Part shown: positions 45,406-53,617 of the stretch, piece after piece
Position numbering within the stretch: position 1 is the stretch's first letter
How the letters are laid out: each line of letters starts with the position of its first letter
From: Pseudomonas allokribbensis
Lineage (GTDB): Bacteria; Pseudomonadota; Gammaproteobacteria; Pseudomonadales; Pseudomonadaceae
DNA: 64,000 nucleotides
Direction of reading: 5' to 3'
NCBI RefSeq assembly: GCF_014863605.1
Contig: NZ_CP062252.1
Span: 3,791,001-3,855,000 of the forward strand
The notes under the pieces: model-generated
The model's input: only the letters and a program-made list of their open reading frames with translations
What the model was told of the DNA's origin: nothing
Database searches by the model: none
Made by a program: the position numbers and the translations under genes

Positions 45406-46883
45406 CACTCGCACGCTTCCAGATGTGCATCGGCGGAGAATGGGTCGACGCCCTCTCCGGCAAGACCTTCGAAAGCCTCAACCCGGCGCTGGCCGAGCCC
45501 TGGGCCGAACTGCCCGATGCGGACGAGGCCGACGTAGAACGCGCCGTCCAAGCCGCGCAAACCGCCTTCGACAGCCCGGCGTGGCGTGGCCTGACCGCCA
45601 CCGCGCGCGGCAAACTGTTGCGTCGTCTCGGTGACCTGATCGCTGAAAACAAGGAAAAACTGGCGCAGCTGGAAAGCCGCGACAACGGCAAACTGATCCG
45701 CGAAACCCGGGGTCAGGTCGGTTATCTGCCGGAGTTCTTCCACTACACCGCGGGCCTTGCCGACAAGCTTGAAGGCGGCACCCTGCCGCTGGATAAGCCC
45801 GACCTGTTTGCCTACACCGTGCACGAAGCCATGGGTGTGGTCGCCGCGATCATTCCGTGGAACAGCCCGCTCTATCTGACCGCGATCAAACTGGCGCCGG
45901 CGCTGGCGGCGGGCAACACCATCGTGATCAAACCGTCCGAGCATGCCTCTGCGACCATTCTGGAACTGGCGCGCCTGGCCCTCGAAGCCGGGATTCCACC
46001 GGGCGTGGTCAACGTTGTCACCGGTTACGGCCCGAGCACCGGCGCTGCCCTCACCCGCCATCCGCTGATCCGCAAGATCGCCTTCACCGGCGGCGCAGCC
46101 ACGGCCCGGCATGTGGTGCGCAGCAGCGCCGAAAACTTCGCCAAGCTGTCGCTGGAACTGGGCGGCAAGTCACCGAACATCATCTTCGCCGACGCGGATC
46201 TGGATAGCGCGATCAACGGCGCGATTGCCGGGATTTACGCGGCGTCCGGGCAGAGTTGCGTATCCGGTTCGCGACTGCTGGTACAGGACGAAATCTACGA
46301 CGAGTTCGTCAGCCGACTGGTGGAACGCGCCCAGCGCATCCGCATCGGCAACCCGCAGGACGACAGCAGCGAAATGGGCCCGATGGCCACCGCGCAGCAA
46401 CTGGCCGTGGTGGAAGGTCTGGTGGCCGACGCCATTGCCGAAGGTGCGCGCCTGCGTCTGGGCGGCAAGCGGCCGAGCGGTGTGGGCGACGGCTGGTTCT
46501 ACGAACCGACGCTGTTCGAGTGCGACCGCAACTCGATGAAGATCATGCAGGAAGAAGTGTTCGGCCCGGTGGCCTCGGTCATCCGCTTCAAGGATGAAGC
46601 CGAAGCGCTGGCGATTGCCAACGACTCGCAGTTCGGCCTCGCCGCCGGTATCTGGACCCGCGACCTGGGCCGCGCCCATCGACTGGCCCGGGACGTGCGC
46701 TCGGGGATCATCTGGGTCAACACCTACCGCGCGGTGTCGGCGATGGCACCGATCGGCGGTTTCAAGAACAGTGGCTATGGACGCGAAAGCGGCATCGATT
46801 CGGTGCTGGCCTACACCGAACTGAAAACGGTGTGGATCAACCTCTCTCAGGCGCCGATGCCTGATCCGTTTGTGATGCGCTAG
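45402..46883 (+). CDS. NAD(P)-dependent aldehyde dehydrogenase
   Basis: A 493-residue aldehyde dehydrogenase with the standard fold. The catalytic base lies in LSLELGGKSPNI, the nucleophile Cys in ASGQSCVSGSRL, and the cofactor-binding segment is VVAAIIPWNSPL. The family name beyond this (betaine, aminobutyraldehyde, benzaldehyde) cannot be fixed by sequence; the neighbouring polyamine-type importer makes an amino-aldehyde plausible. Four-base overlap with the hydrolase. Confidence 0.88.
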   Translation: MTLARFQMCIGGEWVDALSGKTFESLNPALAEPWAELPDADEADVERAVQAAQTAFDSPAWRGLTATARGKLLRRLGDLIAENKEKLAQLESRDNGKLIRETRGQVGYLPEFFHYTAGLADKLEGGTLPLDKPDLFAYTVHEAMGVVAAIIPWNSPLYLTAIKLAPALAAGNTIVIKPSEHASATILELARLALEAGIPPGVVNVVTGYGPSTGAALTRHPLIRKIAFTGGAATARHVVRSSAENFAKLSLELGGKSPNIIFADADLDSAINGAIAGIYAASGQSCVSGSRLLVQDEIYDEFVSRLVERAQRIRIGNPQDDSSEMGPMATAQQLAVVEGLVADAIAEGARLRLGGKRPSGVGDGWFYEPTLFECDRNSMKIMQEEVFGPVASVIRFKDEAEALAIANDSQFGLAAGIWTRDLGRAHRLARDVRSGIIWVNTYRAVSAMAPIGGFKNSGYGRESGIDSVLAYTELKTVWINLSQAPMPDPFVMR

Positions 46884-46895
46884 GAGTCCTGCGAC

Positions 46896-47381
46896 ATGAT
46901 CGAACCCGGCATTTACAAAGACGTCATGAGCTCGTTTCCGTCCGGGGTCACGGTGGTCACCACCCTCGACCCGGATGGCGGCATCGTCGGCATCACCGCC
47001 AGCGCCTTCAGTGCGCTGTCGATTGACCCGGCGCTGGTGCTGTTCTGTCCCAACTACGCCTCCGACACCTACCCGGTGCTGCGCGACAGCAAGCGTTTCG
47101 CGATCCATTTGCTGTCCGCCGACCAGACCGCCGAGGCCTACGCCTTCGCCGGCAAAGGCAAGGACAAGGCCAACGGCATCGACTGGCATTTGAGCGAGCT
47201 CGGTAACCCGATCCTCGCCAAGGCCACGGCGATCATCGAGTGCGAGTTGTGGCGCGAATACGACGGTGGCGACCACGCGATCATCGTCGGCGCGGTGAAG
47301 AACCTGATCCTGCCGGCGCAACCGGTGACGCCGATGATCTATCACAAGGGCAAGCTCGGCGCCCTGCCGACACTGGGTTGA
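46896..47381 (+). CDS. flavin reductase domain protein
   Basis: A 161-residue FMN-binding split-barrel protein of the flavin reductase family (MSSFPSGVTVVTTLDPDGG, then GITASAFSALSIDPALVLFC). Such proteins supply reduced FMN or FAD to a separate monooxygenase. No oxygenase is encoded in this operon or elsewhere in the window, so its partner is either distant or the protein has another role. GGAGTCC lies upstream; it starts 12 bases after the dehydrogenase stop. Confidence 0.88.
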   Translation: MIEPGIYKDVMSSFPSGVTVVTTLDPDGGIVGITASAFSALSIDPALVLFCPNYASDTYPVLRDSKRFAIHLLSADQTAEAYAFAGKGKDKANGIDWHLSELGNPILAKATAIIECELWREYDGGDHAIIVGAVKNLILPAQPVTPMIYHKGKLGALPTLG

Positions 47382-47392
47382 GCGGAGGACAC

Positions 47393-47782
47393 ATGAGCCA
47401 CGAAAAATATGAGCAGGGCCTGAAGATCCGCACCCAGGTGCTCGGCGAAGCCTATGTGCAGCGCTCGATCGAGAACGCCGACGACTTCACCCGCCCGCTG
47501 CAGGAAATGGTCACCGAATACTGCTGGGGCCATGTCTGGGGACGCGAGGGTCTGTCGCTCAAGGAGCGCAGCATGATCAACCTGGCGATGATCTCCGCGT
47601 TGAACCGCCCGCATGAACTCAAGCTGCATGTGCGCGGCGCCTTGCGTAACGGCCTGAGTCGTGAGCAAATACGCGAAATTCTGCTTCAGGTCGGTATTTA
47701 TTGCGGCGTCCCGGCAGCCGTGGACAGTTTCCGGCTCGCCCGTGAAGCCTTCGCCGAAGCCGACGCCGAGGCCTCCAGTTAA
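47393..47782 (+). CDS. carboxymuconolactone-decarboxylase-family protein (PcaC-like)
   Basis: A 129-residue CMD-family protein. Unlike the AhpD-like protein at 4864 it lacks the CxxC pair and has the PcaC-type core (GREGLSLKERSMINLAMISA, then GALRNGLSREQIREILLQ). These proteins decarboxylate or isomerise ring-cleavage lactones, consistent with the PcaD-like hydrolase in the same operon. AGCGGAGG precedes the ATG at 47393. Confidence 0.85.
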   Translation: MSHEKYEQGLKIRTQVLGEAYVQRSIENADDFTRPLQEMVTEYCWGHVWGREGLSLKERSMINLAMISALNRPHELKLHVRGALRNGLSREQIREILLQVGIYCGVPAAVDSFRLAREAFAEADAEASS

Positions 47783-47840
47783 CCCCTCGGCTGTTTGAAT
47801 GCCCGTCTGGCATGGACAGCCACACTAAAGAGCGGACCCC

Positions 47841-48605
47841 ATGAAACGCCTGCCACTCGACGACAGCTTCAAGGTCAATCGCAACCCCGTCACCCTGCGC
47901 GAAATCGTGCTGGATAAACTGCGAAGCGCCATCATGAACTTCCAGCTGCTGCCGGGCGATCGCCTGGTGGAGCGCGATCTGTGCGATCGCCTGGGTGTCA
48001 GCCGTACGTCGGTGCGTGAAGCCTTGCGTCACCTGGAATCCGAGGGCCTGGTGGAGTTCGCCGACGCCAAGGGCCCGCGTGTGGCAATCATCACCCTCGC
48101 CGATGCGGTCGACATCTATGAGCTGCGCTGCGTGCTCGAAGGCCTGATCGTCCAGCTGTTCACCCTGCGCGCCAAGGCCAAGGACATCAAGGCCCTGGAA
48201 AAAGCCCTCGACGAGAACCGCAAGGCGCTCAAGGACGGCGAACTGCAACAGGTAATCGACTCGGTGCAGGGTTTCTACGACGTGCTGCTGGAAGGCTCCG
48301 GCAACCATGTCGCGGCCACTCAGCTGCGCCAGTTGCAGGCACGCATCAGCTATCTGCGGGCGACGTCGGTGTCCCAGGAAAACCGTCGCGGCGCGAGTAA
48401 CCAGGAAATGGAAAAAATGGTCGAGGCGATCAAGAGCGGCGATCCGCTGGCGGCGCATCAGGCGTGCGTCGATCACGTTCGCGCGGCCGCTGCGGTGGCC
48501 CTCGATTATCTCAAGCGCAAACAGGAAGAAACCGGCACCGTACTCAAAGGCACGCCGCCGATCACCCTGCCCATCCCGCTGAAAGAACCGCGCATAGGTC
48601 ACTGA
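47841..48605 (+). CDS. GntR-family regulator, FCD subfamily (catabolic regulon)
   Basis: A 254-residue regulator with a winged helix at about residues 15-80 (LVERDLCDRLGVSRTSVREA) and an all-helical FCD domain. It sits inside the gene cluster whose transcription units are preceded by TGGTATACCA palindromes, the expected site type for this family, so it is probably the pathway-specific repressor. No such site lies directly before it. It is followed after one base by the Nudix gene. Confidence 0.85.
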   Translation: MKRLPLDDSFKVNRNPVTLREIVLDKLRSAIMNFQLLPGDRLVERDLCDRLGVSRTSVREALRHLESEGLVEFADAKGPRVAIITLADAVDIYELRCVLEGLIVQLFTLRAKAKDIKALEKALDENRKALKDGELQQVIDSVQGFYDVLLEGSGNHVAATQLRQLQARISYLRATSVSQENRRGASNQEMEKMVEAIKSGDPLAAHQACVDHVRAAAAVALDYLKRKQEETGTVLKGTPPITLPIPLKEPRIGH

Positions 48606-48606
48606 C

Positions 48607-49170
48607 ATGTTCAGCCCGAGCTTTTGCCCGAAATGCGGTGGCGCTGACCTCGGTCAGCAAGTGCCGCCGGGCGATACGCACGAGCGCCTGATGTGCCGGG
48701 GCTGCGGCTACATCCACTATGTGAACCCGAAGATCATCGCCGGCTGCATCATCGAGCAGGACGGCAAATACCTCTTGTGCCAACGGGCGATCCCCCCGCG
48801 CGCCGGCACCTGGACTTTGCCCGCCGGTTTCATGGAAAGCGGCGAAACCACCGAACAGGCCGCCCTGCGCGAAGTCTGGGAAGAAAGCGGCGTACGCGCG
48901 GAAATCGTCTCGCCGTACTCGATCTTCAGCGTGCCGAAAATCAGCGAGGTCTACATCATCTTCCGCGCCCTCGCGCTGGAGATCACCGGCCAGTACGGCC
49001 CGGAAACCCTCGACTACAAATTCTTCGCCCCCGAAGACATTCCGTGGGACCAGATCTACTACCCGGCGATCCGGCAGATCCTCGAACGCTACATCGAGGA
49101 ACGCCAGGCCGGGGTCTATGGCATGTACATGGGCAATGACGACAGCGGCAAGATTCATTTCATGCGTTGA
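48607..49170 (+). CDS. Nudix hydrolase with N-terminal zinc ribbon
   Basis: A 187-residue Nudix pyrophosphohydrolase. A zinc ribbon (CPKC at 7-10, CRGC at 30-33) precedes the Nudix box at residues 74-96 with catalytic REVWEESG. Ribbon-bearing Nudix enzymes of this size include NADH and FAD pyrophosphatases; given the flavin reductase and RibB genes nearby, FAD to FMN plus AMP is an attractive but unproved reaction. It is coupled to the GntR gene. Confidence 0.85.
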   Translation: MFSPSFCPKCGGADLGQQVPPGDTHERLMCRGCGYIHYVNPKIIAGCIIEQDGKYLLCQRAIPPRAGTWTLPAGFMESGETTEQAALREVWEESGVRAEIVSPYSIFSVPKISEVYIIFRALALEITGQYGPETLDYKFFAPEDIPWDQIYYPAIRQILERYIEERQAGVYGMYMGNDDSGKIHFMR

Positions 49171-49179
49171 TCGTGCTGC

Positions 49180-49473
49180 TTACGGCGCCATTCCTTCTAC
49201 GATGATGATTTCCGCCTTCGCCCATTCCTCGCGATAACCTTTCGCTTCCTGATACGCCGCCGAGCGATAGCACGCCACCGCCTGCTCGTAGCTGTCGAAC
49301 TCGATCACCACGCTGCGCTGAGGCGTCGTCCGCCCTTCCATCGCTTCGCTGCGCCCGCCTCTGGCTAAAAACTTCGCGCCGAACTCGGCGAACGCTTTTG
49401 GCGCGCGCTCGGTGTATTGGCTGTAGTGATCGGGATCGGTGATGTCCACGTGTGCAATCCAGTACGCCTTCAT
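49180..49473 (-). CDS. DUF1330 protein
   Basis: A 97-residue dimeric alpha/beta-barrel-type protein of the DUF1330 family (MKAYWIAHVDITDPDHYSQY, then a GRTTPQRSVVIEFDSYEQA-type segment). It is encoded on the minus strand within the plus-strand cluster, and its 5' end lies 26 bases from the TGGTATACCA site at 49500. That operator may therefore control both this gene and the RibB gene divergently. Catalytic role unknown. Confidence 0.82.
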   Translation of the reverse strand: MKAYWIAHVDITDPDHYSQYTERAPKAFAEFGAKFLARGGRSEAMEGRTTPQRSVVIEFDSYEQAVACYRSAAYQEAKGYREEWAKAEIIIVEGMAP

Positions 49474-49499
49474 AGTGACCTCTCAGTTGAATTTGTATT

Positions 49500-49511
49500 A
49501 TGGTATACCAC
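49500..49511. promoter_or_regulatory. TGGTATACCA operator between DUF1330 and RibB genes
   Basis: ATGGTATACCAC matches 11 of 12 bases of the site at 43898. It lies in the 65-base divergent region, overlapping where the leftward and rightward promoters must be. A spurious ATG within it opens a longer frame into the RibB gene. Confidence 0.7.
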
Positions 49512-49538
49512 GAATTTCATCCACATCGAGAGTCCAGC

Positions 49539-50648
49539 ATGGCCTTCAACAGCATCGAAGAAATCATCGAAGATTATCGCCTCGGCAAAATGGTGTTGCT
49601 GGTCGATGACGAAGACCGGGAAAACGAAGGCGACCTGCTGCTGGCCGCCGACCGTTGCACGCCCGCGGCGATCAGTTTCATGGCCCGTGAGGCTCGGGGG
49701 CTGATCTGCCTGACGTTGACTGACGATCATTGCCAGCGCCTGGGGCTGGAGCAAATGGTGCCGAGCAATGGCAGCGTGTTCAGTACCGCGTTCACGGTTT
49801 CCATCGAAGCGGCGGTCGGCGTGACCACCGGCATTTCCGCTGCTGACCGCGCCTGCACGGTTGCTGCTGCGGTGGCGCCCAATGCTCGCGCAGAAGACCT
49901 GGTGCAGCCCGGCCATATCTTTCCGTTGCGCGCCAAGGAAGGTGGCGTGCTGACCCGTGCCGGTCACACCGAGGCCGGTTGTGATCTGGCGCGGCTGGCG
50001 GGTTTCACACCTGCTTCGGTGATCGTCGAAGTGATGAACGACGACGGCACCATGGCCCGCCGCCCGGATCTGGAAGTCTTTGCGCGCAAGCACGGGATCA
50101 AGATCGGCACCATCGCCGATCTGATCCACTATCGCCTGAGCACCGAACACACCATCGAGCGCATCGGCGAGCGGGAGTTGCCGACGGTGCATGGCACCTT
50201 CCGTTTGATCACTTTCGAAGATCGCATCGAGGGTGGTGTGCACATGGCGATGGTCATGGGCGAATTGCGTCGCGAAGAACCGACGCTGGTGCGCGTGCAT
50301 GTGATCGATCCGCTACGGGATCTGGTCGGCGCCGAGTACAGCGGGCCGACGAACTGGACGCTATGGGCAGCGCTGCAGCGGGTCGCGGCCGAAGGGCATG
50401 GCGTGGTCGTGGTGCTGGCCAATCATGAGTCGTCGCAGGCGTTGCTGGAGCGGGTGCCTCAGCTGACTCAACCGCCACGGCAGTTCAGTCGTTCGCAATC
50501 GCGGATCTATTCCGAGGTAGGAACCGGGGCGCAGATTCTGCAGAACCTGGGCGTCGGCAAGCTGCGTCACCTGGGCCCGCCGCTCAAATACGCCGGTTTG
50601 ACCGGCTACGATCTTGAGGTGGTCGAGAGTATTCCGTTCACCGAATAA
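49539..50648 (+). CDS. ribB: 3,4-dihydroxy-2-butanone-4-phosphate synthase with degenerate GTP-cyclohydrolase-II domain
   Basis: A 369-residue RibBA-like protein. The N-terminal DHBP synthase domain is intact ([11 protein letters not shown] at 23-33; [15 protein letters not shown] further on) and makes the four-carbon unit of riboflavin from ribulose 5-phosphate. The C-terminal half has the GTP-cyclohydrolase-II fold but lacks the three zinc cysteines, so that activity is lost, as in several Pseudomonas RibB proteins. The ATG at 49539 gives the canonical [10 protein letters not shown] start. Probably an extra, pathway-controlled ribB copy raising flavin supply. Confidence 0.88.
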   Translation: MAFNSIEEIIEDYRLGKMVLLVDDEDRENEGDLLLAADRCTPAAISFMAREARGLICLTLTDDHCQRLGLEQMVPSNGSVFSTAFTVSIEAAVGVTTGISAADRACTVAAAVAPNARAEDLVQPGHIFPLRAKEGGVLTRAGHTEAGCDLARLAGFTPASVIVEVMNDDGTMARRPDLEVFARKHGIKIGTIADLIHYRLSTEHTIERIGERELPTVHGTFRLITFEDRIEGGVHMAMVMGELRREEPTLVRVHVIDPLRDLVGAEYSGPTNWTLWAALQRVAAEGHGVVVVLANHESSQALLERVPQLTQPPRQFSRSQSRIYSEVGTGAQILQNLGVGKLRHLGPPLKYAGLTGYDLEVVESIPFTE

Positions 50649-50694
50649 CCCCGTTTGCCAGATAGCCGGTAAGGCAAAGTGCTTGCACAATGTT

Positions 50695-50719
50695 TGGAAT
50701 ACCATAATATGATATTCCA
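50695..50719. promoter_or_regulatory. double variant TGGTATACCA operator before the importer genes
   Basis: TGGAATACCA (50695-50704) and TGATATTCCA (50710-50719) differ from TGGTATACCA by one and two bases. Together they form a 25-base near-palindrome about 95 bases before the binding-protein ATG. Confidence 0.6.
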
Positions 50720-50814
50720 TAGACCGGACGACCTTAAAAACCGTCCAGCTACTGCTCCCGACAGGCGGGCAACAACGCAAGCCCGCTCAAAAACACAACA
50801 ATGAGGGCGTAAAA

Positions 50815-51840
50815 ATGGTGTTGAACAAAGCTGCAACCGCGATCTTTCTTGCGGGACTGCTGAGCGTGACCGGTCAGGCCGCGATGGCCGCCGAGAGTGT
50901 GAACTTTGTCAGCTGGGGCGGTAGCACCCAGGATGCGCAGAAACAGGCCTGGGCCGATCCATTCAGCAAGGCCAGCGGCATCACCGTTGTGCAGGACGGC
51001 CCGACCGACTACGGCAAACTCAAAGCCATGGTCGAAAGCGGCAACGTGCAATGGGACGTCGTTGATGTCGAAGCCGACTTTGCCTTGCGTGCCGCGTCCG
51101 AAGGACTGCTCGAACCCCTCGATTTCAAACAGATCCAGCGCGACAAGATCGACCCGCGTTTCGTCAGCGACTACGGCGTCGGTTCGTTCTTCTTCTCCTT
51201 CGTCCTCGGCTACAACGAGGGCAAACTCGGCGCCAGCAAACCGCAGGACTGGAGCGCGCTGTTCGACACCAAGACCTTCCCCGGCAAACGCGCCCTGTAC
51301 AAATGGCCGAGTCCCGGCGTGCTTGAACTGGCGTTGCTCGCCGACGGCGTTCCAGCAGACAAGCTCTACCCGCTGGACCTCGATCGCGCGTTCAAGAAAC
51401 TCGACACCATCAAGAAAGACATCGTCTGGTGGGGCGGCGGCGCGCAGTCGCAGCAACTGCTGGCCTCCGGTGAAGCGAGCATGGGGCAGTTCTGGAACGG
51501 CCGGATTCACGCCCTGCAAGAAGACGGCGCACCGGTCGGCGTGAGCTGGAAGCAAAACCTGGTCATGGCCGACATTCTGGTGGTGCCAAAGGGCTCGAAA
51601 AACAAGGACGCGGCGATGAAGTTCCTGGCCAGCGCCAGCAGTGCCAAGGGCCAGGCCGACTTCTCCAACCTGACCGCCTACGCCCCGGTCAACGTCGACA
51701 GCGTGGCGCGTCTGGACTCGACGCTGGCCCCGAACCTGCCGACTGCCTACGCTAAGGATCAGATCACTCTTGATTTCGCGTACTGGGCCAAGAACGGCCA
51801 GGCCATCGCGACACGGTGGAACGAATGGCTGGTCAAATGA
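50815..51840 (+). CDS. ABC transporter substrate-binding protein, PotD-like
   Basis: A 341-residue periplasmic binding protein for a spermidine/putrescine-type importer. Signal peptide cleaved after AMA at about residue 25. The start of the mature protein (ESVNFVSWGGSTQDAQKQAW) and the YGVGSFFFSFVLGYNEGKLG segment are typical of the PotD/POPT cluster, which binds polyamines and other cationic or opine-like molecules. GAGGG lies eight bases before the ATG. It overlaps the first permease by four bases. Confidence 0.88.
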   Translation: MVLNKAATAIFLAGLLSVTGQAAMAAESVNFVSWGGSTQDAQKQAWADPFSKASGITVVQDGPTDYGKLKAMVESGNVQWDVVDVEADFALRAASEGLLEPLDFKQIQRDKIDPRFVSDYGVGSFFFSFVLGYNEGKLGASKPQDWSALFDTKTFPGKRALYKWPSPGVLELALLADGVPADKLYPLDLDRAFKKLDTIKKDIVWWGGGAQSQQLLASGEASMGQFWNGRIHALQEDGAPVGVSWKQNLVMADILVVPKGSKNKDAAMKFLASASSAKGQADFSNLTAYAPVNVDSVARLDSTLAPNLPTAYAKDQITLDFAYWAKNGQAIATRWNEWLVK

Positions 51841-52784
51841 AAATGGCGGCCACCGCGTCCCGTCCCTCCACTGCCGCCGGGAGCGCCGCCAGCGCTGCCG
51901 GGTCGGCCGCCGGAAAAAAGGCCAGTGCCATGGCGCCAGCCCCGTCCCTCAAGCAACGCTGGCGCGGCGCCGGCAACCTCGCGCCGGCGCTGCTGTTCCT
52001 CGGCCTGTTCTTTCTTGCGCCGTTGATTGGCTTGTTGCTGCGCGGCGTGCTGGAACCGGTGCCGGGCCTTGGCAACTATGAACAACTGTTCGCCAACTCG
52101 GCTTATGCCAGGGTGCTGTTCAACACCTTTTCGGTGGCCGGACTGGTGACCGTGTTCAGCCTGCTGCTGGGTTTTCCGCTGGCCTGGGCAATCACCCTGG
52201 TGCCACGGGGCTGGGGCCGCTGGATTCTCAACATCGTGCTGCTGTCGATGTGGACCAGCCTCCTCGCCCGCACCTATTCGTGGCTGGTGCTGTTGCAGGC
52301 TTCGGGCGTCATCAATAAAGCGTTGATGGCCGTGGGCATCATCGATCAGCCACTGGAAATGGTGCACAACCTGACCGGCGTGGTGATCGGCATGAGCTAC
52401 ATCATGATCCCGTTCATCGTGCTGCCATTGCAGGCGACCATGCAGGCGATCGACCCGATGATTCTGCAGGCCGGTTCGATCTGTGGCGCCAGCCCGTGGA
52501 CCAACTTCTTCCGGGTGTTCCTGCCGCTGTGCCGGCCGGGGCTGGCGTCCGGCGGGTTGATGGTGTTCGTGATGTCGCTCGGTTACTACGTCACCCCGGC
52601 GCTGCTGGGCGGGGCGCAGAACATGATGCTGCCGGAGTTCATCATTCAGCAGGTGCAGTCGTTCCTCAACTGGGGTCTGGCCAGCGCCGGCGCCGCGTTG
52701 CTGATCGTCATCACCCTGGTGCTGTTCTACTTCTACCTGAAGCTCCAGCCGGAATCCCCGGTTGGCGCCAGTAACGCGAGGTAA
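51837..52784 (+). CDS. ABC transporter permease, PotB-like
   Basis: A 315-residue inner-membrane permease with six hydrophobic segments. The EAA-type loop is QAGSICGASPWTNFFRVFLP. An unusual Ala/Ser/Lys-rich N-terminal extension of about 40 residues precedes the first membrane segment. The ATG at 51837 overlaps the binding-protein stop; ATG 51843 is an alternative. Works with the next gene as a heterodimeric channel. Confidence 0.87.
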   Translation: MKMAATASRPSTAAGSAASAAGSAAGKKASAMAPAPSLKQRWRGAGNLAPALLFLGLFFLAPLIGLLLRGVLEPVPGLGNYEQLFANSAYARVLFNTFSVAGLVTVFSLLLGFPLAWAITLVPRGWGRWILNIVLLSMWTSLLARTYSWLVLLQASGVINKALMAVGIIDQPLEMVHNLTGVVIGMSYIMIPFIVLPLQATMQAIDPMILQAGSICGASPWTNFFRVFLPLCRPGLASGGLMVFVMSLGYYVTPALLGGAQNMMLPEFIIQQVQSFLNWGLASAGAALLIVITLVLFYFYLKLQPESPVGASNAR

Positions 52785-52790
52785 GCCGAC

Positions 52791-53600
52791 ATGCTCCTGA
52801 CTCCCAATGCCATGAGCCGCCGGATGCGCTTCGGCCTGTACGCCACCACCGGGCTGATCGCGCTGTTTCTGCTGCTGCCGATCGTCTTCATTGTCCTGCT
52901 GTCGTTCGGCTCGTCCCAATGGCTGGTGTTCCCGCCGCCGGGCTGGACGCTGAAATGGTATGGCCAGTTTTTCTCGAATGCGGACTGGATGAGCGCAGCA
53001 CTGGCCAGCCTCAAGGTTGCGGTACTGACCATGATCTGCGCCGTCGCCCTCGGTTTGCCGACTGCCTTTGCGCTGGTTCGCGGGCGCTTTCCCGGTCGGG
53101 AAATGCTCTACGGCCTGTTCACCCTGCCGATGATTGTGCCGCTGGTGATCATCGCCGTGGCGGTGTACGCGCTGTTCCTCAAGCTCGGTTATACCGGGAC
53201 GATGTTCGCCTTCGTCGTCAGCCATGTGATCGTCGCGCTGCCGTTCACCATCATCTCGATCATCAACTCGCTGAAGCTGTTCGATCAGTCGATTGAGGAC
53301 GCGGCAGTGATCTGCGGTGCGTCACGCTTGCAAGCGGTGCTCAAGGTGACCTTTCCGGCGATTCGTCCGGGGATGGTGGCCGGCGCCCTCTTCGCCTTTC
53401 TGGTTTCGTGGGACGAAGTGGTGCTCAGCGTGATGATGGCCAGCCCGACCCTGCAAACCCTTCCCGTGAAAATGTGGACCACCCTGCGCCAGGACCTGAC
53501 GCCCGTAATCGCCGTCGCCTCGACGTTGCTGATCGGCCTGTCGGTGTTGGTCATGGTGATCGCCGCCGCCCTGCGCCGGCGCAACGAAATCAGCGCCTGA
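52791..53600 (+). CDS. ABC transporter permease, PotC-like
   Basis: A 269-residue permease with six membrane segments. The EAA loop is DAAVICGASRLQAVLKVTFP, and the first helix lies in LIALFLLLPIVFIVLLSF. It starts six bases after the first permease; an internal ATG seven codons downstream (MSRRMRFGL) could also initiate. It belongs to the PotABCD-type importer at 50815-54772. Confidence 0.88.
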   Translation: MLLTPNAMSRRMRFGLYATTGLIALFLLLPIVFIVLLSFGSSQWLVFPPPGWTLKWYGQFFSNADWMSAALASLKVAVLTMICAVALGLPTAFALVRGRFPGREMLYGLFTLPMIVPLVIIAVAVYALFLKLGYTGTMFAFVVSHVIVALPFTIISIINSLKLFDQSIEDAAVICGASRLQAVLKVTFPAIRPGMVAGALFAFLVSWDEVVLSVMMASPTLQTLPVKMWTTLRQDLTPVIAVASTLLIGLSVLVMVIAAALRRRNEISA

Positions 53601-53617
53601 GCGCCCAGGAGTACGAC

